DNA of 64,000 nt from Achromobacter pulmonis (GTDB lineage: Bacteria > Pseudomonadota > Gammaproteobacteria > Burkholderiales > Burkholderiaceae_B): contig NZ_POQS01000005.1 of the NCBI RefSeq assembly GCF_002885955.2, forward strand, positions 337,597-401,596. The letters are read 5' to 3'. Position numbers and translations under genes: made by a program. Of this stretch, positions 9,253 through 16,677 are shown in pieces (within the stretch, counting starts at the first letter, position 1; each line of letters begins with the position of its first letter). The notes below the pieces were generated by a model. The model did no database searches. It was not told the origin of the DNA and worked only from the letters and a program-made list of their open reading frames with translations.

Positions 9253-10116
9253 ATGGCAACTCGCAACGACCGCATCGCCGCCGCCTTCGCGCGCACCGCC
9301 GAATCCGGCCGCGCCGCGGCGCTGATCCCGTACATCGCCGCGGGCGATCCCTCGCCGGCGGCCACGGTGCTCCTGATGCACGCGCTGGTCGAGGCCGGCG
9401 CCGACGTCATCGAGCTGGGCGTGCCGTTCTCGGACCCCATGGCCGACGGCCCCGTCATCCAGCGTGCCGCCGACCGCGCCATCGCGCAGGGCGTGGGCCT
9501 GGCCCGCGTGCTGGAAATGGTGGCCGAGTTCCGCCAGCGCGACGCCGACACGCCGGTGGTGCTGATGGGCTACGCCAACCCGATCGAACGCATGGGCCAG
9601 GACCGCTTCGCGCAGGACGCCGCCCGCGCCGGCGTGGACGGCGTGCTGGTGGTGGACTATCCGCCCGAGGAAGTGGTGGAGTTCGCCGCCACGCTGGGGC
9701 AGCAGGGCATCGCGCCGATCTTCCTGCTGGCGCCCACCTCCACCGAGGAACGCATCAAGGCCGTGGCCCAGGTGGCCCGCGGCTACGTCTATTACGTGTC
9801 GCTCAAGGGCGTGACCGGCGCCGGCTCGCTCAACACCGATGACGTGGCCGAGCGCGTGGCCCTGATCCGCCGCCACGTGCGCGACATCCCGGTCGGCGTG
9901 GGCTTCGGCATCCGCGACGCCGAGAGCGCCCAGCGCGTGGCGCGCGCCGCCGACGCGGTGGTCATCGGCAGCAAACTGATAGAAACCATGGAGCAGGCGG
10001 CGGCGGATGCCCCGGCTGCGCAAAAGAACGATGCCGCCGTCGCCGCCGCCAGCGGCTGGCTGCGCACGATCCGGCAGGCGCTGGATCAAGTGAAACGAGC
10101 AAACGCGTCGGCCTGA
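9253..10116 (+). CDS. trpA: Tryptophan synthase alpha subunit
   Basis: A TIM-barrel subunit of 287 residues that cleaves indole-3-glycerol phosphate and passes indole through the tunnel to TrpB. The catalytic residues are in [14 protein letters not shown]: Glu54 and Asp65, with the same spacing as Glu49/Asp60 of E. coli. The phosphate-binding segments KGVTGAGS and [11 protein letters not shown] are present. It sits directly behind trpB and 36 bases before accD, an order known from many proteobacteria. A C-terminal Ala-rich tail before the last helix is slightly longer than in E. coli. Confidence 0.97.
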   Translation: MATRNDRIAAAFARTAESGRAAALIPYIAAGDPSPAATVLLMHALVEAGADVIELGVPFSDPMADGPVIQRAADRAIAQGVGLARVLEMVAEFRQRDADTPVVLMGYANPIERMGQDRFAQDAARAGVDGVLVVDYPPEEVVEFAATLGQQGIAPIFLLAPTSTEERIKAVAQVARGYVYYVSLKGVTGAGSLNTDDVAERVALIRRHVRDIPVGVGFGIRDAESAQRVARAADAVVIGSKLIETMEQAAADAPAAQKNDAAVAAASGWLRTIRQALDQVKRANASA

Positions 10117-10152
10117 CAGCGCGGGCGCGACCTCATACGGGATGAAAAATCA

Positions 10153-11028
10153 ATGAGCTGGATCGAAAAACTCCTGCCTCCTCGCATCAATAAAACCAGC
10201 GACAGCGGCGCCCGCCGCGTTCCCGAAGGCCTATGGGTGAAATGCCCGTCGTGCGAGTCGGTGCTGTACAGCGAAGACCTGGCGGCCAACCTGCACGTCT
10301 GCCCCAAGTGCGACCATCACATGCGCATCGGGGCCCGCGCCCGCATCGATTCGCTGCTCGACGTGGAAGGCCGGGTCGAGATCGGCCAGACCACGCGTTC
10401 GGTCGACTCGCTGAAGTTCAAGGACACGCGCAAGTATCCCGAGCGCCTCCAGGAAGCGGTCAAGCAGACCGGCGAAAGCGACGCGCTGGTGGTCATGAGC
10501 GGCTCGATCCGCGGCGTGCCGGCGACGCTGGCCTGCTTCGAATTCGAATTCATGGGCGGCTCGATGGGCTCGGTGGTGGGCGAGCGCTTCGCGCGCGGCG
10601 CCCAGGCCGCCCTGGACAACAAGACCTCCTTCATCTGCGTGGCCGCCTCGGGCGGCGCGCGCATGCAGGAAAGCCTGCTGTCGCTGATGCAGATGGCCAA
10701 GACCAACGCCATGCTGACCCGCCTGTCGGCGGCCGGGCTGCCCTTCATCAGCGTGCTGACCGACCCCACCATGGGCGGCGTGTCGGCCAGCTTCGCCTTC
10801 ATGGGCGACGTGGTCATCGCCGAACCCAAGGCGCTGATCGGCTTTGCCGGCCCGCGCGTGATCGAGCAGACCGTGCGCGAAAAACTGCCGGAAGGCTTCC
10901 AGCGCGCCGAATTCCTGCTGCAGAAGGGCGCCATCGACATGGTCGTGGACCGCCGCCAGCTGCGCGAGGAAATCGCGCGCCTGCTGGCGCTGCTGACCAA
11001 CCAGCCGGCCGACGTGGTCACCGCCTGA
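10153..11028 (+). CDS. accD: Acetyl-CoA carboxylase carboxyltransferase subunit beta
   Basis: A protein of 291 residues. AccD and AccA form the carboxyltransferase that moves CO2 from biotin to acetyl-CoA, the first committed step of fatty acid synthesis. The N-terminal zinc ribbon has four Cys (31, 34, 50, 53: CPSC...CPKC). The crotonase-like core shows ASGGARMQE and the GGVSASFAF segment that form the oxyanion holes. It is likely co-transcribed with trpBA and is closed by a strong terminator. Confidence 0.97.
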   Translation: MSWIEKLLPPRINKTSDSGARRVPEGLWVKCPSCESVLYSEDLAANLHVCPKCDHHMRIGARARIDSLLDVEGRVEIGQTTRSVDSLKFKDTRKYPERLQEAVKQTGESDALVVMSGSIRGVPATLACFEFEFMGGSMGSVVGERFARGAQAALDNKTSFICVAASGGARMQESLLSLMQMAKTNAMLTRLSAAGLPFISVLTDPTMGGVSASFAFMGDVVIAEPKALIGFAGPRVIEQTVREKLPEGFQRAEFLLQKGAIDMVVDRRQLREEIARLLALLTNQPADVVTA

Positions 11029-11052
11029 AGCGCGCGAGCGCTCAAGCCAGAT

Positions 11053-11086
11053 GCCGCCGGCGCCCCAGGGCGCCGGCGGCTTTTTT
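11053..11086 (+). terminator. Rho-independent terminator of trpBA-accD
   Basis: A 12-bp stem GCCGCCGGCGCC / GGCGCCGGCGGC with loop ccag, followed at once by six T. Confidence 0.93.
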
Positions 11087-11243
11087 GCATTCAGGACGGG
11101 CACGCCGCTTGCTGAGCGGCTAGCCGTTTTTGCGGAACAGTGTTTTCCATTCGCGATGTTGCCGCCGAGCGACAAAAATTACACGGTTTGGTCTGGTTTT
11201 TGCTATGTTGCAACCTAGAGTTGAAATAGACGGAGTTATTCCA

Positions 11244-11792
11244 ATGCAGTCCACCAAGAACAAGATGCTTGCAGGCCTGGCCGGACTGGCCCTGGCGGCC
11301 ACCGCGACCTTCGCGAATGCTCAATCGTCCGAAGGCACCCAGGGCGGAGTGAGCATGCATTACGGCATTGGAGACCATTACCAGCGCCTGACCCTCAACT
11401 ACGAAACGCCTTCGGTCTGGACCCACCAGTTCGGCGGCAACTGGGGCCGCCTGGACCTGACGCCGGAATTCGGCGCCTCGTACTGGTGGGCCGACGGTTC
11501 GCGCTCGCCGGGCCACGTGTGGCAGTTCAACGCCATCCCGATGTTCCGCTGGTGGACCGGCGAACGCTTCTACATCGAAGCCGGCATCGGCGCCACGCTG
11601 TTTTCCAGCACCCGCTTCGCCGACGAGAACATCAGCACGGCCTTCCAGTTCGGCGACCACGTCGGCCTGGGCTTCCTGCTGACGCCGAACAACCGCATCG
11701 GCCTGCGCTATTCGCACTTCTCGAACGCCAGCATCAAGCGCCCGAACCCGGGCCTGGACGTGGTGCAGCTGACCTACACCTACCAGTTCTGA
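11244..11792 (+). CDS. pagL: Lipid A 3-O-deacylase, PagL family
   Basis: A predicted outer-membrane beta-barrel of 182 residues that removes the 3-O acyl chain of lipid A. A signal peptide is clear (MLAGLAGLALAATATFANA, cut near residue 26). The family signature is near the C terminus: RYSHFSNASIKRPNPG, with His158 and Ser160 matching the catalytic pair of the P. aeruginosa enzyme (His126, Ser128). The third, acidic residue falls on Asp172 where that enzyme has Glu140. The C-terminal Phe and alternating pattern suit a barrel. Start: ATG 11244 has CGGAG upstream; the frame is open further up but that part lacks a signal peptide. It is a single-gene unit between two strong terminators. Confidence 0.87.
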   Translation: MQSTKNKMLAGLAGLALAATATFANAQSSEGTQGGVSMHYGIGDHYQRLTLNYETPSVWTHQFGGNWGRLDLTPEFGASYWWADGSRSPGHVWQFNAIPMFRWWTGERFYIEAGIGATLFSSTRFADENISTAFQFGDHVGLGFLLTPNNRIGLRYSHFSNASIKRPNPGLDVVQLTYTYQF

Positions 11793-11810
11793 GCGGTAAG
11801 CGCTTCTCGA

Positions 11811-11840
11811 AAAATCCACCCGGCCGGGTGGATTTTTTTT
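11811..11840. terminator. Rho-independent terminator after pagL
   Basis: A perfect palindrome of 26 bases (AAAATCCACCCGG and its mirror) running into eight T on the plus strand. Confidence 0.9.
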
Positions 11841-11975
11841 GCCTGCGCGCGGCGCTGAAACCATAAAAATATTGTGCTTTGAAGGCGCATCCAGATGCTT
11901 GTACCGATGGGGTGCGATGGCCACAATGGCCTGGCATCGCCCGCCTCGACGCGGGCGGCCAACGGAGACAAAACC

Positions 11976-12983
11976 ATGAAAAAACCCTGTACGACCGCGC
12001 GCCGGATGGCGCGCGGGCTCGGCGCCGTCGGCCTGGCCGCGGCGCTGCTGGGCGCCTCGGGCGCCGCGCTGGCCGAGGCGTTTCCCAGCAAGCCCTTGCG
12101 GATGGTGGTGGGCTTCGCGCCCGGCGGCGGCGCCGACATCGTGGCGCGCCTGATCGGCGCCAAAATGGCCGAGAACCTCGGGCAGCAGGTGGTGGTGGAG
12201 AACCGCGCCGGCGCCACCGGCACCATCGCCGCCGACAACGTGGCGCGTTCGCCGGCCGACGGCTATTCGCTGTTCCTGGGTTCGCAGTCCACCATGGTGG
12301 TCGCGCCCTCGCTGTTTCCGACGCTGCCGTTCAAGCCCGAGAAAGACTTCGCGCCGGTGTCGCAGGTGGTGACCATGCCCCTGATCCTGGTGGTCAATCC
12401 GGCCCTGGCCGACGTCGGCACGGCGCAGGAACTGGCCGACTACATCCGCAAGCGCGGCGACGCGGCGGTCAGCTACGCCTCGTCCGGCCAGGGCGGCCCG
12501 CAGCACATCGCCGGCGAGCTGTACGCGCACATGGTGGGCGCCAAGGTGACCCACGTGCCGTACAAGGGCGAATCGGCGGCCATCGCCGACGTGCTGGGCG
12601 GGCACGTGCCGTACATGTTCGCCAACCTGCCCGTGGCGCTGCCCCATATCGCCTCGGGCAAGCTGCGCCCGCTGGCCATCACCAGCCTGAAACGCGATCC
12701 CAAGGCCCCCGGCATCCCGACGCTGGCCGAGTCCGGCTTCAAGGACTTCGAGGTCTCGACCTGGTACGGCGTGTTCGCGCCGGCCGCCACGCCGCGGCCC
12801 GTGGTCGACAGGCTGTCGCAATCCATCCGCGCCGCGCTGGACCAGGGCGACACGCAGGCCCGGCTGAGCGAACAGGGCTTCACCGTGGTGGGCAGCGACG
12901 CCGAGGCCTTCAGCCGCTTCGTGGGCGCGGAACTGCCGCGCTGGTCCGTGGTGATCCGCGACATCGGCATCAAGCCGGAATAG
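11976..12983 (+). CDS. Bug-type tripartite tricarboxylate transporter receptor
   Basis: A periplasmic binding protein of 335 residues of the Bug family, very numerous in Bordetella-like genomes; members bind carboxylates and similar small anions. The signal peptide ends near AALAEA. Family features: FPSKPLRMVVGFAPGGGADIVAR at the mature N terminus, VENRAGATGTIA, and the HVPYKGESAAI segment. Start: ATG 11976 behind ACGGAGAC; an upstream in-frame ATG at 11895 would put 27 residues before the signal peptide. No TctA/TctB membrane genes are nearby, common for this family. It is followed by a UxaA/GarD-type dehydratase, so a sugar acid is a reasonable ligand guess. Confidence 0.88.
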   Translation: MKKPCTTARRMARGLGAVGLAAALLGASGAALAEAFPSKPLRMVVGFAPGGGADIVARLIGAKMAENLGQQVVVENRAGATGTIAADNVARSPADGYSLFLGSQSTMVVAPSLFPTLPFKPEKDFAPVSQVVTMPLILVVNPALADVGTAQELADYIRKRGDAAVSYASSGQGGPQHIAGELYAHMVGAKVTHVPYKGESAAIADVLGGHVPYMFANLPVALPHIASGKLRPLAITSLKRDPKAPGIPTLAESGFKDFEVSTWYGVFAPAATPRPVVDRLSQSIRAALDQGDTQARLSEQGFTVVGSDAEAFSRFVGAELPRWSVVIRDIGIKPE

Positions 12984-13017
12984 CCGCCTGCAACCTTCCT
13001 CCATCCGAGACGACGAC

Positions 13018-14565
13018 ATGATAGAAATGATTGAAAAGCGCGCCGCGGGGCCGGTGATACGGCTGCACTCCGGCGACAACATCGTGGTGGCGCGCGTGCC
13101 CATCGCCATTGGCATGGCCGTGCCCTCCGAGGGCATCGTCAGCCGCAGCCAGATTCCGGCCGGGCACAAGATCGCGGCGCGCGACCTGCGCGCCGGCGAG
13201 CCCATTCTCAAGTACAACGTCTGCATCGGCTTCGCCGCGGCCGACATCCCGGCCGGCACCTACGTGCATGCCCACAACATGGCGTTCCAGGAGTTCGACC
13301 GCGACTACGCGCACGCGCGCGACTACGTGCCCACACCGGTGCTGCCGGAGTCCGAACAGGCGACCTTCCAGGGCATCGTGCGCGCCAACGGCCAGGTGGC
13401 CACGCGCAACTTCATCGGGGTGATGGCGACGGTCAACTGCTCGGCCACGGTGGTGCATCGCATCGCCGAGGCCTTCACGCCCGAGCTGATGGCGGCCTAT
13501 CCGAACGTGGACGGCGTGGTGGCGCTGAGCCACGGCATGGGCTGCGGCATGGAGATGTCGGGCGAGCCCATGGACCTGCTCAGGCGCACGATGGGCGGCT
13601 ATGCCTGCCACGCCAACTTCGCGGCCGTGCTGATCGTGGGCCTGGGCTGCGAGCGCAACCAGCTCGACGCGCTGCTCAAGGACCAGGGGCTGGAGGCGGG
13701 CGCGCGCCTGAAGACCTTCATCATGCAGGAGACCGGCGGCACCCGCAAAACCATCGAGGCCGGCGTGGCCGCGGTGCGGGCCATGCTGCCCGAGGCCAAC
13801 GCGGTCGAGCGCCGGCCGGTGCCGGCGCGCCACCTGAAGGTGGGCCTGCAGTGCGGCGGATCGGACGGGTTTTCGTCGATCACCGCCAACCCGGCGCTGG
13901 GCGCGGCCATGGACATCCTGGTGCGCCACGGCGGCACCGCCATCCTGTCCGAAACGCCGGAGATCTATGGCGTGGAGCACACGCTGACCTCGCGCGCGCG
14001 CAGCCGCGAAGTCGGCGAGAAACTGGTGCAGCGCATCCGCTGGTGGAAGGAGGAATACTCGCCGGGGCGCGACGTGCAGATCAACGGCAAGGTCAGCCCC
14101 GGCAACCAGATGGGCGGGCTGGCCAACATCTTCGAGAAATCGCTGGGCTCCTCGATGAAGGGCGGCACCACCGGCCTGATGGAGGTGTACCGCTACGCCG
14201 AGCCGGTGCGCGAGCCGGGCATGGTGTTCATGGACACGCCGGGATTCGATCCGGTCTCGGCCACCGGCCAGATCGCGGGCGGGGCCAACATGATCTGCTT
14301 CACCACCGGCCGCGGTTCGATGTTCGGCGCCAAGCCCGTACCGTCGATCAAGCTGGCCACCAACACGCCGATGTATGAACGGCTGACCGAAGACATGGAC
14401 GTCAATTGCGGCGAAATCCTGGACGGCGCGGCCAGCATGCAAGAGATGGGCCAGCGCATCTTCGAGGAGATCCTGCGGGTGGCCTCGGGCGCGCGCAGCA
14501 AGAGCGAGCTGCTGGGGCTGGGCGACCACGAGTTCGTGCCCTGGAACATCGGCGTGGTCAGCTGA
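13018..14565 (+). CDS. UxaA/GarD-family sugar-acid dehydratase (altronate/galactarate dehydratase-like)
   Basis: A protein of 515 residues with the two-part plan of altronate and galactarate dehydratases: an N-terminal SAF domain (about 10-105: LHSGDNIVVARVPI, GHKIAARDLRAGEPI) and a catalytic part from about residue 115 (GIVRANGQVATRNFIGV, VNCSATVV, SHGMGCGMEMSG, LGCERN, QCGGSDGFSSITANPALG). These enzymes remove water from hexarate or hexonate sugars using a metal. Length is close to GarD (~520). It lies 34 bases after the Bug receptor and convergent to a DapA-like gene. A galactarate/glucarate-type pathway is plausible, but altronate or another acid is equally possible. Confidence 0.82.
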   Translation: MIEMIEKRAAGPVIRLHSGDNIVVARVPIAIGMAVPSEGIVSRSQIPAGHKIAARDLRAGEPILKYNVCIGFAAADIPAGTYVHAHNMAFQEFDRDYAHARDYVPTPVLPESEQATFQGIVRANGQVATRNFIGVMATVNCSATVVHRIAEAFTPELMAAYPNVDGVVALSHGMGCGMEMSGEPMDLLRRTMGGYACHANFAAVLIVGLGCERNQLDALLKDQGLEAGARLKTFIMQETGGTRKTIEAGVAAVRAMLPEANAVERRPVPARHLKVGLQCGGSDGFSSITANPALGAAMDILVRHGGTAILSETPEIYGVEHTLTSRARSREVGEKLVQRIRWWKEEYSPGRDVQINGKVSPGNQMGGLANIFEKSLGSSMKGGTTGLMEVYRYAEPVREPGMVFMDTPGFDPVSATGQIAGGANMICFTTGRGSMFGAKPVPSIKLATNTPMYERLTEDMDVNCGEILDGAASMQEMGQRIFEEILRVASGARSKSELLGLGDHEFVPWNIGVVS

Positions 14566-14570
14566 ACGGG

Positions 14571-14595
14571 CGGGCGATCCGGCGGGAATCGCCCG
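14571..14595. terminator. Hairpin between convergent dehydratase and DapA-like genes
   Basis: Stem CGGGCGAT / ATCGCCCG with a 9-base loop; no T-run. Likely a shared, weak terminator. Confidence 0.45.
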
Positions 14596-14605
14596 CGGCC
14601 GGCGT

Positions 14606-15541
14606 TCAGGCGTCGGCCAGCGCGGCGGCGCCCGGCATGTCGAAGCCGTTTTCGTCCAGGGCGGCGCGCAGCGCCGCGGCCTGGCCGGCGTTCAGCTCCA
14701 CCAGGGGCGGGCGCACCGTGGCCCAGGCGTCATCACCGGATTTCCAGGCGATGGCGGCCTTCATGGCGGGAATCATGGGGAATTGCTGGAACACGTTGCG
14801 GGTGGCGTTCAGCCCGGCCTGGCGCGCGTCGGCGTCGGCCTCCTGCCAGCGCTGCTGCAGCGCCACGATGGGGCCGGGATTGACGTTGCCGGTGGCCGTG
14901 ATGCAGCCCACGCCGCCGGCGCGCAGGGTCTGCAGCAGAAAGGCCTCGCTGCCCGCATAGACCTGGAAGCCGCGCGGCGCGAAGCGCTCGATCATGGCCG
15001 CGGTGTTGTTCCAGTCGCCGCCGCTGTCCTTCACGCCGGCGACGATGCCGGGGTAACGCGCCAGCAGGCGGTCGATCAGGTCCAGGCTCAGCGGCACCTG
15101 GCTCACGGGCGGGATGTGGTACAGGTACATGCGCAGCCTGTCGTCGCCCACGCCCTCGATCAGCTCGGCGTAATAGCGGAACAGGCCCTCGTCGCTCACG
15201 CCCTTGTAGTAGAAGGGCGGCAGCACCAGCACGCCCATGCTGCCGCTGCGCACCGCGTGCCGGGTCAGCTCGACCGCGTCGGGCAGGGCGCAGGCGCCGG
15301 TGCCGGGCATCAGGGCCTGCGGCTCCACGCCGGCATCCAGCAGCGCGTCCAGCAGCTCGTGTTTTTCCGCCAGCGACAGCGAGTTCGCCTCCGAATTGGT
15401 GCCGAAAATCGCCAGCCCGACCGATTGCTCGCGCAACCAGCGGCAGTGCTTCACATAGCGGCCCAGGGCCGGCCGGTAGCGTTCGTCGAACGGCGTCAGG
15501 ACCGGAGAGAAAACGCCGGGAATGCGGGCTTGGGTCGTCAT
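14606..15541 (-). CDS. DapA-family (class I aldolase/dehydratase) enzyme
   Basis: A TIM-barrel protein of 311 residues in the dihydrodipicolinate synthase family. The Schiff-base lysine is Lys171 (VAGVKDSGGDW) and the catalytic Tyr is 141 (YLYHIPP). The usual GTTGE motif is GTNSEANSLS here, which argues against a true DapA and for a catabolic branch such as keto-deoxy sugar-acid dehydratases or aldolases. Start: ATG 15541 gives the standard N terminus MTTQARIPGVFSPV; a longer version would run over the operator region. It diverges from a LysR gene and faces the UxaA-like dehydratase; the product of that dehydratase would be a natural substrate. The exact reaction is not provable from sequence. 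Confidence 0.82.
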   Translation of the reverse strand: MTTQARIPGVFSPVLTPFDERYRPALGRYVKHCRWLREQSVGLAIFGTNSEANSLSLAEKHELLDALLDAGVEPQALMPGTGACALPDAVELTRHAVRSGSMGVLVLPPFYYKGVSDEGLFRYYAELIEGVGDDRLRMYLYHIPPVSQVPLSLDLIDRLLARYPGIVAGVKDSGGDWNNTAAMIERFAPRGFQVYAGSEAFLLQTLRAGGVGCITATGNVNPGPIVALQQRWQEADADARQAGLNATRNVFQQFPMIPAMKAAIAWKSGDDAWATVRPPLVELNAGQAAALRAALDENGFDMPGAAALADA

Positions 15542-15653
15542 GGTCTGTACTCGTAGTCGGGGTTCGGGAAGGGCGCGCCGCGGCGGCGCGCCAGCAACAC
15601 CTGATTCTGGCACCGATCCGGCCCATGAACATCTGCTGTTTAATTGCTTCAAT

Positions 15654-15670
15654 CCATAAAATTGTTATGG
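15654..15670. promoter_or_regulatory. Inverted repeat, likely operator of the divergent LysR regulator
   Basis: CCATAA-aattg-TTATGG, a perfect 6-5-6 inverted repeat in an AT-rich stretch between the DapA-like gene (starts 15541, minus) and the LysR gene (starts 15713, plus). The position fits a LysR-type binding site that controls both genes. Confidence 0.55.
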
Positions 15671-15712
15671 TTTGCCGTAACGCAAACCGGCGGCCGGAAA
15701 AAGGGGGAGACC

Positions 15713-16609
15713 GTGGATACGCGATATGTGCAGAGCTTTGTGACGGTGGTCGAAAGCGGCTCGCTGGCCGAGGCGGCGCGGCGCCTGGACTTGACCCCGG
15801 CCGCCATCGCCGCGCGCGTGCGCACGCTGGAGGAGGAGCTGGGCGCGACGCTGATCAAGCGCGTGGGCCGCAGCGTCAAGGCGACCGAGGCGGGCCTGAA
15901 GGCGCTGGAGCGGGCCCGCGCCGTGCTGCGCGAGGTGCGCGACCTGCGCGCCAGCGCCGGCGACGACGCGCCGCTGGGCGAATTGCGCCTGGGCGTGTCG
16001 GCCTCGGCCCTGACCGGCACCATGCCCATCGTGCTGGCGCGCCTGTACCGGCGCATGCCGAAACTGGCCGTGTTCATGGAGCCGGGCACCTCCAAGCACC
16101 TGTACCACCGGGTGGTCAACGGCGACCTGGACGCCGCCTTCATCGTCAAGCCGCAGTTCAACCTGTCCAAGGGCTACGCGTGGCGGCTGGTCACCGAGGA
16201 GCCGCTGGTGGTGCTGGCGCCGCCGGACACCGCCAGCGACGACGCCCACGAACTGATGCGGACCCAGCCCTTCATCCGCTACGACCGCAATGTCTGGGGC
16301 GGCCGGCTGGCCGACCAGTATCTGCGCCAGCACGGCATCGCCCCGCGCGAGCGCCTGGAGGTCGACGGCCTGATGGGCATCGCCTGCATGGTCTCGGAAG
16401 GGCTGGGCGTGTCGCTGGTGCCCGACTGGGCGCCGGACTGGCTCGACAGCCGGCGCGTCAAGCGCGTGCCGCTGCCCGGACGCGCGCCGCTGCGCCGCAT
16501 GGGCATTCTGTGGGCGCGCCACATGCCGCACTCGGCCCTGGCCGAAGCCTTCGTGGAAGAGGCCGCGCTGGCCCTGAACCTGCCTGACAGCGCGCCAGGG
16601 GAAGACTGA
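15713..16609 (+). CDS. LysR-family transcriptional regulator
   Basis: A protein of 298 residues: an N-terminal winged helix-turn-helix (VQSFVTVVESGSLAEAARRLDLTPAAIAARVRTLEEELG) and a substrate-binding domain. The start is GTG 15713 behind a strong AGGGGGAGA; an ATG at 15644 would add 23 atypical residues. Divergent from the DapA-like gene with an inverted repeat between, so it is probably the regulator of this sugar-acid cluster, with a pathway intermediate as effector. The recognition helix has the odd SPATVS equivalent TPAAIA, still within the family range. Confidence 0.88.
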   Translation: MDTRYVQSFVTVVESGSLAEAARRLDLTPAAIAARVRTLEEELGATLIKRVGRSVKATEAGLKALERARAVLREVRDLRASAGDDAPLGELRLGVSASALTGTMPIVLARLYRRMPKLAVFMEPGTSKHLYHRVVNGDLDAAFIVKPQFNLSKGYAWRLVTEEPLVVLAPPDTASDDAHELMRTQPFIRYDRNVWGGRLADQYLRQHGIAPRERLEVDGLMGIACMVSEGLGVSLVPDWAPDWLDSRRVKRVPLPGRAPLRRMGILWARHMPHSALAEAFVEEAALALNLPDSAPGED

Positions 16610-16625
16610 GCGGCACGCCAAATGA

Positions 16626-16659
16626 AAACGCCCCGGAAACTTGAATCTCCGGGGCGTTT
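16626..16659. terminator. Bidirectional terminator between LysR gene and rne
   Basis: A 12-bp perfect stem AAACGCCCCGGA / TCCGGGGCGTTT with a 10-base loop. The A-run and T-run at its feet serve both strands. Confidence 0.8.
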
Positions 16660-16677
16660 GGCTGGGAGCCGGACGGC

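Noticed and set aside
11091-13259. 722-residue minus-strand frame over pagL and the Bug receptor
   Set aside because: Both plus-strand genes have signal peptides and family motifs; the minus frame has none.
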